64,000 nt of DNA from Bacteroidales bacterium (lineage in GTDB: Bacteria > Bacteroidota > Bacteroidia > Bacteroidales > F082), in assembly GCA_017439405.1 (NCBI GenBank), contig JAFSJF010000069.1, positions 62,001 through 126,000 of the forward strand. The letters run 5' to 3'. Every line of letters starts with the position of its first letter. Within the stretch, counting starts at the first letter, position 1. Under the pieces are notes generated by a model, which made no database searches, was not told where the DNA came from, and saw only the letters and a list, made by a program, of their open reading frames with translations. The translations under genes and the position numbers were made by a program. Below are positions 17,929 to 28,151 of this stretch, one piece after another.

Positions 17929-18894
17929 TTATTTCAGCGCATCTATTATCGTCTCAATGCTGACTCCTTCCGCCTCGGCAGTATAGTTGCGGATGATGCG
18001 ATGGCGCAAAATCGGGACGGCCACGCGCTGCACATCCTCGATGTCGGGCGAGTATTTCCCTGTCAGCAAGGCGTTGGCCTTGGCGCCGATGATGAGGTAT
18101 TGCGAGGCTCGGGGCCCTGCACCCCAACTGAGGTAACGGTTGGCCCAGTCATGTGCCTTTGCACTGTTCGGGCGGGTCTTGGCCACTAAGTTGACTGCGT
18201 ACTCATACACATTGTCGGACACGGGCACACGGCGCACAAGTTGTTGGAAATAAAGGATTTCATCTGGCGAGAGTACGGCCTTCACCGTGGCTTCCTTCCC
18301 TGCCGTGGTGTTCTTCACGATGTCGATTTCCTCCTCGTAAGTAGGGTAATCGAGCATGAGGTTGAACATGAAGCGATCCAATTGTGCCTCAGGCAGCGGA
18401 TAGGTGCCTTCCTGCTCGATGGGGTTTTGCGTGGCGAGGACGAAGAAAGGTTCTTGAAGCTTGTAGGTCTTTCCCGAAACGGTGATGCACTTTTCCTGCA
18501 TGGCTTCCAGCAGGGCGGCTTGCGTCTTGGGTGGAGTGCGGTTGATTTCGTCGGCGAGGACGATGTTGGCGAAAACCGGCCCCTTGATGAACTTGAACTG
18601 CCGCTGCTCGTCGAGAATCTCTGTTCCGACGATGTCGGAAGGCATCAGGTCGGGGGTGAACTGGATGCGGCTGAAGCTCAGGCCCAATGCCTTTCCTATC
18701 GTGTTCACCAACAAGGTTTTGGCCAAGCCAGGAACGCCAACAAGCAACACATGGCCTTGGCAGAAAACCGACAAAATGGTGTCGTGAATGATATCCTGCT
18801 GTCCGACGATGACCTTTCCGATTTCCTTGCGGAGGGCTTCGTACTTCTCGACCAAAGCCTTGGCACCGTCAATGTCTGAATTGTAGTTTGTCAT
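17929..18894 (-). CDS. MoxR family AAA+ ATPase
   Basis: A 321-residue MoxR-type AAA+ ATPase. Walker A is GVPGLAKT, Walker B ADEINRTPPKTQAALLEAMQ, with sensor 1 ATQNPIEQEGTYPLPEAQLD and the C-terminal lid (DWANRYLSWGAGPRASQ). MoxR proteins act as chaperones, often with von Willebrand A and DUF58 proteins, for assembly of complexes or envelope stress responses. I start it at the ATG at 18894; an upstream TTG at 18906 is also in frame. The ATG overlaps the surA stop (ATGA), which implies coupled translation as the last gene of the surA group. The DUF58 partner is not seen. Confidence 0.93.
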   Translation of the reverse strand: MTNYNSDIDGAKALVEKYEALRKEIGKVIVGQQDIIHDTILSVFCQGHVLLVGVPGLAKTLLVNTIGKALGLSFSRIQFTPDLMPSDIVGTEILDEQRQFKFIKGPVFANIVLADEINRTPPKTQAALLEAMQEKCITVSGKTYKLQEPFFVLATQNPIEQEGTYPLPEAQLDRFMFNLMLDYPTYEEEIDIVKNTTAGKEATVKAVLSPDEILYFQQLVRRVPVSDNVYEYAVNLVAKTRPNSAKAHDWANRYLSWGAGPRASQYLIIGAKANALLTGKYSPDIEDVQRVAVPILRHRIIRNYTAEAEGVSIETIIDALK

Positions 18895-20264
18895 TTGATG
18901 TTCCAATTGTAATAAAAGTCACAGCCTGCGAAGTTTTCATCGAGTCGGATGAAAGCCTTTGAGGCCTTGTCAGCCACCCATTTGCCGATGGCTTTCTGTT
19001 GTTTTGCGTTCAAGGCCCAGCCCTGAATCAGGTTGTAGTCGTCCTTGAGGTTGGCCCTATGTGGGGCTATTTTCTTCTTCACCATCACGAGCCGGAAAGC
19101 GTCCTTGTTTTCACTGGTCGTCATGGGAACCGGATCGCTGACCTCGCCAACTTCCAAACGGCTGATGACGAAGGAAAGGTTCTTGAACTCAGGGAAATAC
19201 GATTCCAGTTCCTGCAAGTCTGACTGGCTGATGCGATTGCTGCCCGAGGTGGGGTTGGTGATGTAGCCGCCGTTGCTCTTCGAGTCTTCGTCGCTGAATT
19301 TCTTGCAGGCTTCCTCGAAGGCCATGTCGCCGTTGCGCACAAGGCCTGCTATCGAATCCAACTCGTTGCGCGCCTTTTCCAACGACTCGACAGGCACTTT
19401 GACTTGGAGGAGGATGTGGCGGCAATTGACCATGTTGTCGCGCCGCTCGATGAGCTGGATGATGTGGAAGCCGAACTCGGTCTCGATGACATCGGAGATT
19501 TCGCCGTCGCGGAGGTTGAAGGCGGCAGCCTCAAACTCGGAAGCCCACTCGCCTCGGCCTGTCAAGCCGAGCTCACCGCCCCTCGAGGCCGTGGGGTCTT
19601 CAGAATACAGGACTGCCATGGTGGAGAAGCTCTCGCCTTCGAGGATGCGCTTGCGGATTTGGTATAGCCGGTCTTTCACCTGCAGCTTTTCGTCGAGGCT
19701 GATGGGCGGACGCTTCACAATCTGGCAGATCTCATACTCGACGCCCACCATAGGCAAGCTGTCCTGAGGCAATTTGTTGTAAAAAGCCTTGACCTCGCTC
19801 GGGGTCACGACGACATGATCCATGATTTGGTTTTGCACCTGTTGCTGCAACAGGTTCTCCTTTGCGGCGCGACGAACTTCGTCCTTGATTTCTGAAATCG
19901 ACTTGTTGAAATACTCCTCCAACTTTTCCTGAGACCCCATCCGGCTGACGAAATACTGTATCCTACGGTTCAACTCGACCTCCACTTGGTCATCGGTGAC
20001 GCTGATACTGTCCATTTCCGCCTGGTTGAGCATCAGCTTCTGGAGCAGCAGGCTCTCAAGAATCTCACACCGCAAAGCGAGGGCCGTTCCCGAGGCGTCG
20101 CCAGCAAGGCGCTGCTGCAAGTATTGGGACTCTATGTCGGATTGCAGAATGATGTTCTTTCCCACCACGGCCACGATTTTGTCAACTACTTGGGGCTGAC
20201 GGCTTTGCGAAAACGCTGGGGCAACCATCATCATCAAGGCAAATACTATCGATGTTCTTTTCAT
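18891..20264 (-). CDS. surA: Periplasmic peptidyl-prolyl isomerase SurA
   Basis: A 457-residue periplasmic chaperone with a signal peptide (MKRTSIVFALMMMVAPAFSQ). The SurA N-terminal domain opens VVDKIVAVVGKNIILQSDIE. Two parvulin-type rotamase domains follow, at about residues 175-275 (YSEDPTASRGGELGLTGRGE, GFHIIQLIERR) and about 280-385 (CRHILLQVKV, KFSDEDSKSNGGYITNP). In this family they help fold outer-membrane proteins delivered to the Bam complex; bamA is present at 60615. It follows the lipoprotein gene by 19 bases and overlaps moxR by four. Confidence 0.92.
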   Translation of the reverse strand: MKRTSIVFALMMMVAPAFSQSRQPQVVDKIVAVVGKNIILQSDIESQYLQQRLAGDASGTALALRCEILESLLLQKLMLNQAEMDSISVTDDQVEVELNRRIQYFVSRMGSQEKLEEYFNKSISEIKDEVRRAAKENLLQQQVQNQIMDHVVVTPSEVKAFYNKLPQDSLPMVGVEYEICQIVKRPPISLDEKLQVKDRLYQIRKRILEGESFSTMAVLYSEDPTASRGGELGLTGRGEWASEFEAAAFNLRDGEISDVIETEFGFHIIQLIERRDNMVNCRHILLQVKVPVESLEKARNELDSIAGLVRNGDMAFEEACKKFSDEDSKSNGGYITNPTSGSNRISQSDLQELESYFPEFKNLSFVISRLEVGEVSDPVPMTTSENKDAFRLVMVKKKIAPHRANLKDDYNLIQGWALNAKQQKAIGKWVADKASKAFIRLDENFAGCDFYYNWNIK

Positions 20265-20283
20265 TGCATTCTGGTTTTATTCA

Positions 20284-21168
20284 TTATGGGTTTGGATTGC
20301 CGAAGGAGGGGTTTCCCACATACACCTCGAAATCCCTGTTTTTCAATGCGGTGTTATAGACCGAGGCTTTCATCCTGTCCAACAGCTCCATTTTCCTGCG
20401 GGTGAGGATGACCTCGCAGATGTCATCGCGCACCATGTCAAGGGGCGAAAGGCTTTCCTCCAACAAGTAGTCTTCGAATCGCACCATGCAGATGTAGTCG
20501 TTCCAGTCGAAGCAGACGAACTTGTTCTTTTTCAGGAAACTCTCCACGTTGTATATCTCAATCGGAACGGCCTTGGTCAGCTCGTCAAGGCGAATCCAGT
20601 TGTCGATGTCGAGATAGCTTGTCACAGCGTAATAGTTGGCCATAACGTCGAGGTTTTGGATTAGAAGCGTGTCGCGGTCGCTCATCAGCTTTTGGAACAT
20701 GTCCCTCTGCCTGCAGTCTGCGTCAAGGATGACATAAGCCGCCTTCACCATGGTGGTGTGAAGCTGGAAGTTGTCCTTGTTCTCCTCGTAATAGGCTTCA
20801 ATTTCCGCATCGCTGACGAAAGTGTCGAGCTTCTGGTCGATCAGTTGGGTCTCGTACTTGTAGATAATCAACGAGTTGCGGTATTCCTCCAGTTCTTTCC
20901 CAAGGTCAAGATCCTCCTTGCTCAAGTTGATTTCCGCCTGATGGAGCAGCACCTGACGTCGAATCCAAGAGTCAATGAAGGCATTGACGCGATGGATGCT
21001 GTCCATGATGCTCGTGTTTTCAGGGACAATGCCTTGAAGGTCAGACTCAAAGATGTAGTTGCCGTAGCATTCAGCCACGACTGCCTCTTTGGGATGCCGA
21101 TGGAAAAAGTCGCAGCCCTGAAGCAAGAAGATGCACAAAAGACCTATGACAACGCCTAACCTCTTCAT
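20284..21168 (-). CDS. SurA/PpiD-associated lipoprotein
   Basis: A 294-residue protein beginning with a lipobox signal (MKRLGVVIGLLCIFLLQGC). The ATG at 21168 overlaps the stop of the upstream PPIase by four bases (ATGA), which fixes this start over longer in-frame starts. The rest is mostly helical (DSIHRVNAFIDSWIRRQVLL, DLGKELEEYRNSLIIYKYET) and resembles the SurA-type N-terminal chaperone domain without a recognisable rotamase motif. It sits between two PPIase genes, so a role in outer-membrane protein folding is likely. The exact function is unknown. Confidence 0.75.
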   Translation of the reverse strand: MKRLGVVIGLLCIFLLQGCDFFHRHPKEAVVAECYGNYIFESDLQGIVPENTSIMDSIHRVNAFIDSWIRRQVLLHQAEINLSKEDLDLGKELEEYRNSLIIYKYETQLIDQKLDTFVSDAEIEAYYEENKDNFQLHTTMVKAAYVILDADCRQRDMFQKLMSDRDTLLIQNLDVMANYYAVTSYLDIDNWIRLDELTKAVPIEIYNVESFLKKNKFVCFDWNDYICMVRFEDYLLEESLSPLDMVRDDICEVILTRRKMELLDRMKASVYNTALKNRDFEVYVGNPSFGNPNP

Positions 21169-23183
21169 TGATAGAGTTTCCTGACTTTGTCCAAGACTTT
21201 TCCGTCGATGGAGACGGGATATTTCTTGTGAAGGGATTCCATCCACTTCTGCTCCAATTCCACCTGATAGTCGGAGGTGACGAGGCCTTTGGCTTCCTTC
21301 AGGGTCTTCTGTTCGGGTTTGCGCACCTCGCGGATGCAGACGATGGTGGTGGTTTGGTCAACAGTGGAGGGTATTTCTTTCATCACGCCTTCCTTCCACT
21401 CGGTTTGGTCAACGTATTGGTTGTCGCCTTTTTGGTAGAATCCCTTGCGGACAAAGGCGTAGCTGATGGAGTCGCGCTGCATCACGCTGCGGAGGCTGTC
21501 CAACGGGGTTCCGCTTTCGATAAGGGCCTTCACCTTGGGCAGCGACTCGGGGCGCGTCACGGTGACGACGGTGGCCAGCACGCGGTCGTCCCACATATAC
21601 TTGGAGGCGTTGCGGGCATGGAATTCCTGCAGACCGAGTGTGTCTTTCACAGCCTTGTCCCACACCTCGCGATCCATCAGGTCGAAGAGGAGGATGCCGT
21701 CGCGGTATTCCTGCACCATCGCCTTGAACTCGGGGTACTTGTCCTCAAGATGTGCGTCGGCGTAATCCATCATTTTCTCGTTGGAGAAGGTCTCATAAAG
21801 CTGGTAGGCGTAGGTGGCAGGGGTGACGTATTTTTGGCGGGTCTGCTTTTGCCTGATGTAGTCCACAAGCTCCTTCACTTTGGTGGGTTGTCCGTCGATG
21901 GTGAACAGGGCGGCTTCCATGTCAACGTTGGCAGCAGGCTCGTAGGCAGCATTCAAGATGGTGCTGTCGATGGTGGCCATGAACGTTTCAAGGTTCTTGT
22001 CGTTGGTCTTGAAGCCATACTCTTTCTTAACCTGATGGAGCACCACTTCCTCCGACTTCTTCGAGCGCATGTCCTTCTCGATGCGTTCGGTCAGGTTCTT
22101 GCTTTCTTTCTCAATCGACCCGACACCCGTCTTGCTGATCAGCTTGATGATATGGTAGCCGTACATGGTGCGAACGGGTTTCGCTATCTCATTCGGCTCA
22201 ATCGACTTGCAGGCTTCGATAAACTCAGGCACGATGCGGCTCACGGTGAAGTTGCTCAAGGCGCCCCCGCGCGAAACGGTGCCACGGTCGTCGGAATACT
22301 GGTTGACTGCCTCGTTCCAGTTCTTGCCGTTTTGCTCCATCAGTTCCTTGTAGATGTTGTCGGCTTTCTGCTTCATGGCGGCCTCGTCTTCGGCCGAGGC
22401 ATCGAAAGGCAGTTGCAGGAAGACGTGCGCAGCCTGGATGGTGCCCATGGCGTCGGTCACACTGTTCACCTTAATTATATGGTAGCCAAAATCGGTGCGC
22501 ACGGGCATCGAGATGTCGCCCTCCTTGGTGTTGTAGGCTCCTGTCTCGAAAGGATACACCATGTCGAAGACGGTGAAATAGCCCAAGTCGCCGCGGTTGC
22601 CGGGGCGGGCGGGCGTTTGTTCGGTGGCTGCCATGTCTTTTGCAGAAGGGTCGTCGGAATAGCGTACTGCAAGGTCGCCGAAGTCCTCGCCCTTGAGGGC
22701 TTTCTTGCGGATCTCCATGGCCTTGTTATAGGCTTTCAGGGTGTCCGACGGCAGGGCGTGCTTGTCGCAACGGATGAGGATGTGCGAGGCACGGATATCC
22801 TTAAGCTTGCGTTGGTAAGCCTCTTGCAACAACTCGTCGCTGATGTCGTCGCTACTCATGAAAGGCTTGGCCAACTGCTTGCGATAGCCGGCCAGCTCGC
22901 GCTGGAACTTCTTGGAAGTGTCGAGCTGTTGGGCTTCGGCCTCCATCACCTTCATACGGAAGTTGACGAAAAGGTCTAGGTAGTCATCGACAGACTTCTT
23001 CTCGATGACCTCGCTCTTGAGGTTGTTCTTGTAATACACGTCCGTAAACTCCTTCACGGTCACTTTCTCGTTGCCGATGGTCATCAGGACTTCCTTGTCG
23101 AGTTTCGACTGGGCATTCATGCACAAGGTTGGCATCAACACTGATACCAACACAAAGGTTTTCAAAAAGTTAGGTTTTCTCAT
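21165..23183 (-). CDS. Periplasmic parvulin-type PPIase (PpiD/SurA-like)
   Basis: A 672-residue protein with a signal peptide (MRKPNFLKTFVLVSVLMPTLCMNAQ). I start it at 23183, the methionine of the signal peptide. The N-terminal SurA/PpiD-like chaperone region (TIGNEKVTVKEFTDVYYKNN) is followed by two parvulin domains: about residues 130-235 (RASHILIRCDKHALPSDTLK, YSDDPSAKDMA, GDLGYFTVFDMVYPFE) and about 240-345 (AAHVFLQLPFDASAED, YSDDRGTVSRGGALSNF). A long helical C-terminal part follows. The protein is predicted to be soluble in the periplasm. It starts a tightly packed group with the lipoprotein, surA and moxR. Confidence 0.9.
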   Translation of the reverse strand: MRKPNFLKTFVLVSVLMPTLCMNAQSKLDKEVLMTIGNEKVTVKEFTDVYYKNNLKSEVIEKKSVDDYLDLFVNFRMKVMEAEAQQLDTSKKFQRELAGYRKQLAKPFMSSDDISDELLQEAYQRKLKDIRASHILIRCDKHALPSDTLKAYNKAMEIRKKALKGEDFGDLAVRYSDDPSAKDMAATEQTPARPGNRGDLGYFTVFDMVYPFETGAYNTKEGDISMPVRTDFGYHIIKVNSVTDAMGTIQAAHVFLQLPFDASAEDEAAMKQKADNIYKELMEQNGKNWNEAVNQYSDDRGTVSRGGALSNFTVSRIVPEFIEACKSIEPNEIAKPVRTMYGYHIIKLISKTGVGSIEKESKNLTERIEKDMRSKKSEEVVLHQVKKEYGFKTNDKNLETFMATIDSTILNAAYEPAANVDMEAALFTIDGQPTKVKELVDYIRQKQTRQKYVTPATYAYQLYETFSNEKMMDYADAHLEDKYPEFKAMVQEYRDGILLFDLMDREVWDKAVKDTLGLQEFHARNASKYMWDDRVLATVVTVTRPESLPKVKALIESGTPLDSLRSVMQRDSISYAFVRKGFYQKGDNQYVDQTEWKEGVMKEIPSTVDQTTTIVCIREVRKPEQKTLKEAKGLVTSDYQVELEQKWMESLHKKYPVSIDGKVLDKVRKLYQ

Positions 23184-23249
23184 TTTAATTATTGTTACTT
23201 TTGTTATTCTCCAAAACCGTGCGAAACGGGCGGTAAAATTACACAAAAA

Positions 23250-23295
23250 CCGCCAAATGACACGTTATAAATTGCATAACGTTGAAATTTGGCGG
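23250..23295. promoter_or_regulatory. Nested hairpin between 23320 gene and the PPIase gene
   Basis: CCGCCAAAT (23250-23258) pairs with ATTTGGCGG (23287-23295), enclosing a second stem CGTTAT/ATAACG. It sits after the stop of the small gene and before the PPIase start, so it may end one transcript or shape the leader of the next. Confidence 0.5.
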
Positions 23296-23319
23296 ATATT
23301 GTTCGCGGAAGGCTGCCGC

Positions 23320-23730
23320 TCAAGGCTTCAGTGCGCCTTCCACTTCGAGGCCGTCGGCAAGGACGTGGAGGTCGCGCACATCGACCTTGTCGAACACCGA
23401 CTTCACTTGCTCGATTTGCCCAAGATGCAGCAGCAGGTGGCTGTCGGGACGTTGTTCGAGCAGCCCTTCCGGAATTTTGCCTTTCAGGAGGTTGAAGACG
23501 GTGGTGAGGAGTGTCTCAGTGCCCATGCCCGCCGAGAGTTGAACAAGCAAGTCGCTTCCAATCAAATCCTTGATAATCAAGTTGGCGGAGATGTCCTTCT
23601 TGATGAAACCGAGGTTGAGCGGGTAGCTCACCCTGACCGTCCGCTCATCGACGAAGGCGAATGACAAGGCTTGGTTGGTTTTCTCCAAGAGGAGGTTTTG
23701 CAGTTCGGGGAATGATATGGATGCTTTCAT
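23320..23730 (-). CDS. Conserved protein of unknown function
   Basis: A 136-residue protein with no signal peptide. Segments such as TVRVSYPLNLGFIKKDISAN and HVLADGLEVEG suggest an alpha/beta domain rich in small beta strands, similar in feel to lipid-binding BPI-like or DUF4403-like folds, but no catalytic motif is visible. It begins three bases after the guaB stop and is probably co-transcribed with it. No function can be assigned. Confidence 0.7.
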   Translation of the reverse strand: MKASISFPELQNLLLEKTNQALSFAFVDERTVRVSYPLNLGFIKKDISANLIIKDLIGSDLLVQLSAGMGTETLLTTVFNLLKGKIPEGLLEQRPDSHLLLHLGQIEQVKSVFDKVDVRDLHVLADGLEVEGALKP

Positions 23731-23733
23731 TGT

Positions 23734-25218
<1,485 letters not shown>

Positions 25219-25229
25219 TTATTAATCGG

Positions 25230-25237
25230 CAAAGGTA
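25230..25237 (-). promoter_or_regulatory. Promoter -7 box for guaB
   Basis: TACCTTTG on the minus strand, 24 bases upstream of the guaB ATG. Confidence 0.65.
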
Positions 25238-25260
25238 GTGATTTTTCCGATTCCCCGTGT

Positions 25261-25307
25261 GAAAAATGTTTTGGGGCGCAAAAAAACTTGCGCCCCAAAA
25301 CATTTTC
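25261..25307. terminator. Strong bidirectional terminator
   Basis: A nearly perfect 20-base stem (GAAAATGTTTTGGGGCGCAA and its inverse) around an A/T loop lies just past the stop of the adhesin gene, and ends in TTTTTC on the minus strand. Confidence 0.9.
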
Positions 25308-25309
25308 GG

Positions 25310-28123
25310 TCATGGAATGACAATTTTCTGCGTCCTCACGTTCTCGCCGTCCATGAGGCGCAGGACGTAAACGCCATGTGCCATTCCGTTTGTAGAGACG
25401 GTGTGCACACCGTCTCTACAAACGATGACCCGGCCCATCATGTCGACGATTTGTAGAGACGCAAAATTTTGCGTCTCCGCCCCATCAATGATGATTTCGC
25501 CATTGCTAATGAACGCAAACGTTTGGCGCGCAGACGGGCCGTCTGCGGGCCGGGAGAATACCAAGCGGAACCGCGAGGCGTAGTCGGTGGTGCGGGCGGT
25601 GAAGGTGTAACTCACACCCTCGGTCGTCATCGCGGGCGCAGACCCGCGATCTCCTGCGCTCAGAAGGTCAACATCCGCGCCAGTCATATTATCAATCAAA
25701 TGTAGATAATCCAAATCAAGGTTTTGCGTGTCGAAGGTCAAGGTGTAGGTGCCGTTTTTGGCGGCCTTGAAATTGACGGGGATTTCGTCTGTTGTAGAGA
25801 CGTGCCATGGCGCGTCTCTACCAACGGTGGCCACGGCATAATCCTTCCCGCCGTGCGGGATATAGATTTTGCTTGTGCGGTCGCTGAGGCTGAATTTCTC
25901 CAAGGTGTTGCCCTCGCCGAAGCGGATGATGGCGCGGTCGGTGGCAGCGGGCGTTGAGCCGTCCCTGTTTGTGTTTGCGTTGCCTTCCACCAAGTCGATG
26001 CTGAGGAGGTTGCTTTGTGCGACTATGGGGTTTCTTGAAATTCTTATCTTTTCCCCGGTCGTGGTGGCTTGCGTGAAGAAGCCTTCCATCGGGTGGACGA
26101 CCCCCGTAGCGGGAATGAGACCGTCGCCGTCGGTGTTCATCCTGTAGAAGCTGCGGTATGCGCCCGTGGCGTTGTCATAGACGTAGGCATCGCAAGGGAA
26201 CGGATTGCCATGCAAATGCCAGCCCTTAAAGTCGTAGTTTCCAGTGTAAATAAGACTTATGACAACGTCGGCGGCGGAGGCGTTGAGGCTGTTGCTCAAA
26301 ACGATGTCCATATCGGAGGCATTGGCGTAGAGATAGCCGTACCTAAGCATAGCCTGTATCGTAGTGATAGCCCCCGCCTTGTAGTTGCGCCATTCGAGGC
26401 CGTCGGGGAAATTATTTGCGAAAAAGTAAAAGTCGAAGTCGCTCTCGGTGGTGATGAGGCCCAAGGCCGTGGGTTCAGGACCGGGGAAGACACTCGTCGG
26501 GAAGCCTACCAGATACCAACCGCCGTCGGTGCTTTCGCCATAGCCCGTGATGTGCTTCTTGATGGTCGCATTGACATCGCTGTTGCTTTTCAGTTGCCCG
26601 CCGTCCTCGATGGTGAGGGTGTTGCCGCCTACGATGGTGATGCTGTTGGCTTCGGCCACGCAGCCCTGGGGCACGGTGGCGTTGGCAAAGAGGTAAATGT
26701 CGTCTTCCAAGGTGGGCACGCCGTTTGGCATCCAATTTGCGGCTTCGCACCAGTTGCCTTCGGCAGCGAATGACTTGACCTTGACCAAGTTGGCCGTAAT
26801 GCTGACATCCTCCCCGGGCATCACGAGCGTATAGGCGCTTCCGCTTGGAGTGAGGGTGCCCGCCGACGCGGAATAGCCATCAGACGGAATGTAGCCAACC
26901 GGGGCACTGATGTTTAGGGCAACGCTTTGTTCGTTGCCAGCATAAACGATGCCCTCGTAGGCCAAGCCGATGCTGCCCACTAAACTGACAGTGATGCCTT
27001 CCTCGCCGCTGACCGCATAGCCATACATCGCCTGCCCGGGCACATTGGTGCCTTCGATGCCGCCGTAATAGGATTCACGGTGATAGTTGTTGGCGTAAGT
27101 GTTTTCGGTCCCGTCATTCCAGCCTACAATCCCACCAGCCTTGACATATCCTGATCCTGATCGTATACTACTCAAATTCAAGCAGTTGCTTACCGAGCTT
27201 GTTCTGGCATGTCCTACAATGCCGCCAACTCTTTCATACGCTGTTTCGACATAACCTAAGTTGAAGCAATGGCTGACGGTACATCCAACGGCGTATCCTA
27301 TGATGCCGCCGCCAGTATAATATCCATGGATGCGACCAGTATTTTTGCAATGGCTGATGCTGCTGTTCTCGGCATCTCCAACAATGCCTCCAATGTCTTC
27401 AGACAGATACCCTCCTGAGCGGTTAACATACCCATGGTTTTGGCAACCGGAGATGAGGGTGTTGCTGCCGGCACCTCCCACAATGCCTCCAACAGAATAG
27501 CATCCGTCAACGTTTCCATAGTTTTGGCAATCAATGATGCTACTGCTGATGGCTACTCCGGCGACGCCGCCGATGTATTTTCCATCATATTGATAATCAT
27601 TCGCTGTGATGCTGGCCTTATTGATGCAGTTTCTGAGGGTGGCACCTTCCACCACTCCGGCAATGCCGCCAAGATTATAGCCGCGATATCCGATGCTACT
27701 TTGGTCGAGCGTAAGGTTTTCCACGATGCCGCCCCAGCTCACAATGCCGAAAATGCCTGTGTCACTCACACCACTGAGGATTACATTGGTGATGGTGTGG
27801 CCTCCGCCGTCGTAGGAGCCTCGGAAAGGCATGGCGACGGGCGTGTAGCTTTTCCCCGAATAGTCGAGGTCGGCGGTCATCAGGAAGTAGGTGCCGCTGA
27901 AACTGTTGCCGCCGTTCACTTGCGAGGCCAACGCATCCATGTGGTCTGTGGTGGCGATAAGATAAGGGTCGGTTTCCGTTCCGCTGCCGCCGCCGAATTG
28001 CGCCTGCGCCACAGCAGGCGCGAGCAGGGCGAACATCAAGAGCGCGAGGGCGCGTTTCGTTTTGGTTTTCAGGTTTTTGTTGGCAGTGGCTGCCAGGCTT
28101 GGGTTGTTAAGTTTGGTAGTCAT
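25310..28123 (-). CDS. Secreted GLUG-repeat adhesin-like protein with type IX sorting tail
   Basis: A 937-residue secreted protein. I start it at the ATG at 28123; the frame extends to a TTG at 28165 inside the PIN gene's end. A long lysine-rich lead precedes the signal peptide core (ALALLMFALLAPAVAQAQ). Residues about 40-370 form a beta-helix of GLUG-type repeats (GGIAGVVEGATLRNCINKA, VGGIVGGAGSNTLISGCQNH, VGGIVGHARTSSVSNCLNL). Beta-sandwich modules follow (GNWCEAANWMPNGVPT, YLVGFPTSVFPG). The end (GMAHGVYVLRLMDGENVRTQ, KIVIP) is a type A sorting domain for the type IX secretion system. Odd feature: five palindromes lie in frame within the last 500 bases. Likely a surface adhesin. Confidence 0.82.
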   Translation of the reverse strand: MTTKLNNPSLAATANKNLKTKTKRALALLMFALLAPAVAQAQFGGGSGTETDPYLIATTDHMDALASQVNGGNSFSGTYFLMTADLDYSGKSYTPVAMPFRGSYDGGGHTITNVILSGVSDTGIFGIVSWGGIVENLTLDQSSIGYRGYNLGGIAGVVEGATLRNCINKASITANDYQYDGKYIGGVAGVAISSSIIDCQNYGNVDGCYSVGGIVGGAGSNTLISGCQNHGYVNRSGGYLSEDIGGIVGDAENSSISHCKNTGRIHGYYTGGGIIGYAVGCTVSHCFNLGYVETAYERVGGIVGHARTSSVSNCLNLSSIRSGSGYVKAGGIVGWNDGTENTYANNYHRESYYGGIEGTNVPGQAMYGYAVSGEEGITVSLVGSIGLAYEGIVYAGNEQSVALNISAPVGYIPSDGYSASAGTLTPSGSAYTLVMPGEDVSITANLVKVKSFAAEGNWCEAANWMPNGVPTLEDDIYLFANATVPQGCVAEANSITIVGGNTLTIEDGGQLKSNSDVNATIKKHITGYGESTDGGWYLVGFPTSVFPGPEPTALGLITTESDFDFYFFANNFPDGLEWRNYKAGAITTIQAMLRYGYLYANASDMDIVLSNSLNASAADVVISLIYTGNYDFKGWHLHGNPFPCDAYVYDNATGAYRSFYRMNTDGDGLIPATGVVHPMEGFFTQATTTGEKIRISRNPIVAQSNLLSIDLVEGNANTNRDGSTPAATDRAIIRFGEGNTLEKFSLSDRTSKIYIPHGGKDYAVATVGRDAPWHVSTTDEIPVNFKAAKNGTYTLTFDTQNLDLDYLHLIDNMTGADVDLLSAGDRGSAPAMTTEGVSYTFTARTTDYASRFRLVFSRPADGPSARQTFAFISNGEIIIDGAETQNFASLQIVDMMGRVIVCRDGVHTVSTNGMAHGVYVLRLMDGENVRTQKIVIP
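25387..25424. repeat. 38-bp perfect palindrome inside the adhesin gene
   Basis: The half-site CGTTTGTAGAGACGGTGTG is followed directly by its exact inverse. It is read as VCRDGVHTVSTNG in the protein, between MMGRVI and MAHGVYVLRL of the sorting domain. Confidence 0.95.
25456..25477. repeat. 22-bp perfect palindrome inside the adhesin gene
   Basis: GAGACGCAAAA followed by its exact inverse TTTTGCGTCTC. It is preceded by TGTA, so it shares the GTAGAGACG core, and is read as AETQNFASL. Confidence 0.92.
25529..25547. repeat. CGCAGACGG palindrome inside the adhesin gene
   Basis: CGCAGACGG and CCGTCTGCG around a single G. The protein reads ADGPSARQ here. Confidence 0.8.
25629..25650. repeat. ATCGCGGG hairpin inside the adhesin gene
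   Basis: ATCGCGGG and CCCGCGAT around a CGCAGA loop. The protein reads AGDRGSAPAM here. Confidence 0.8.
25794..25821. repeat. 28-bp near-perfect GTAGAGACG palindrome inside the adhesin gene
   Basis: GTAGAGACGTGCCA is followed by TGGCGCGTCTCTAC, with one mismatch pair. The protein reads VGRDAPWHVSTT here, very like the VCRDGVHTVSTN of the 25387 element. Confidence 0.9.
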
Positions 28124-28151
28124 CTGTTCTGAGTTTTTTAATACGTTTATT

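Noticed and set aside
21168-22979. A 603-residue open frame on the plus strand
   Set aside because: It lies opposite the PPIase gene, has low-complexity Val/His/Leu composition and no family motif; it is a shadow of the real gene.
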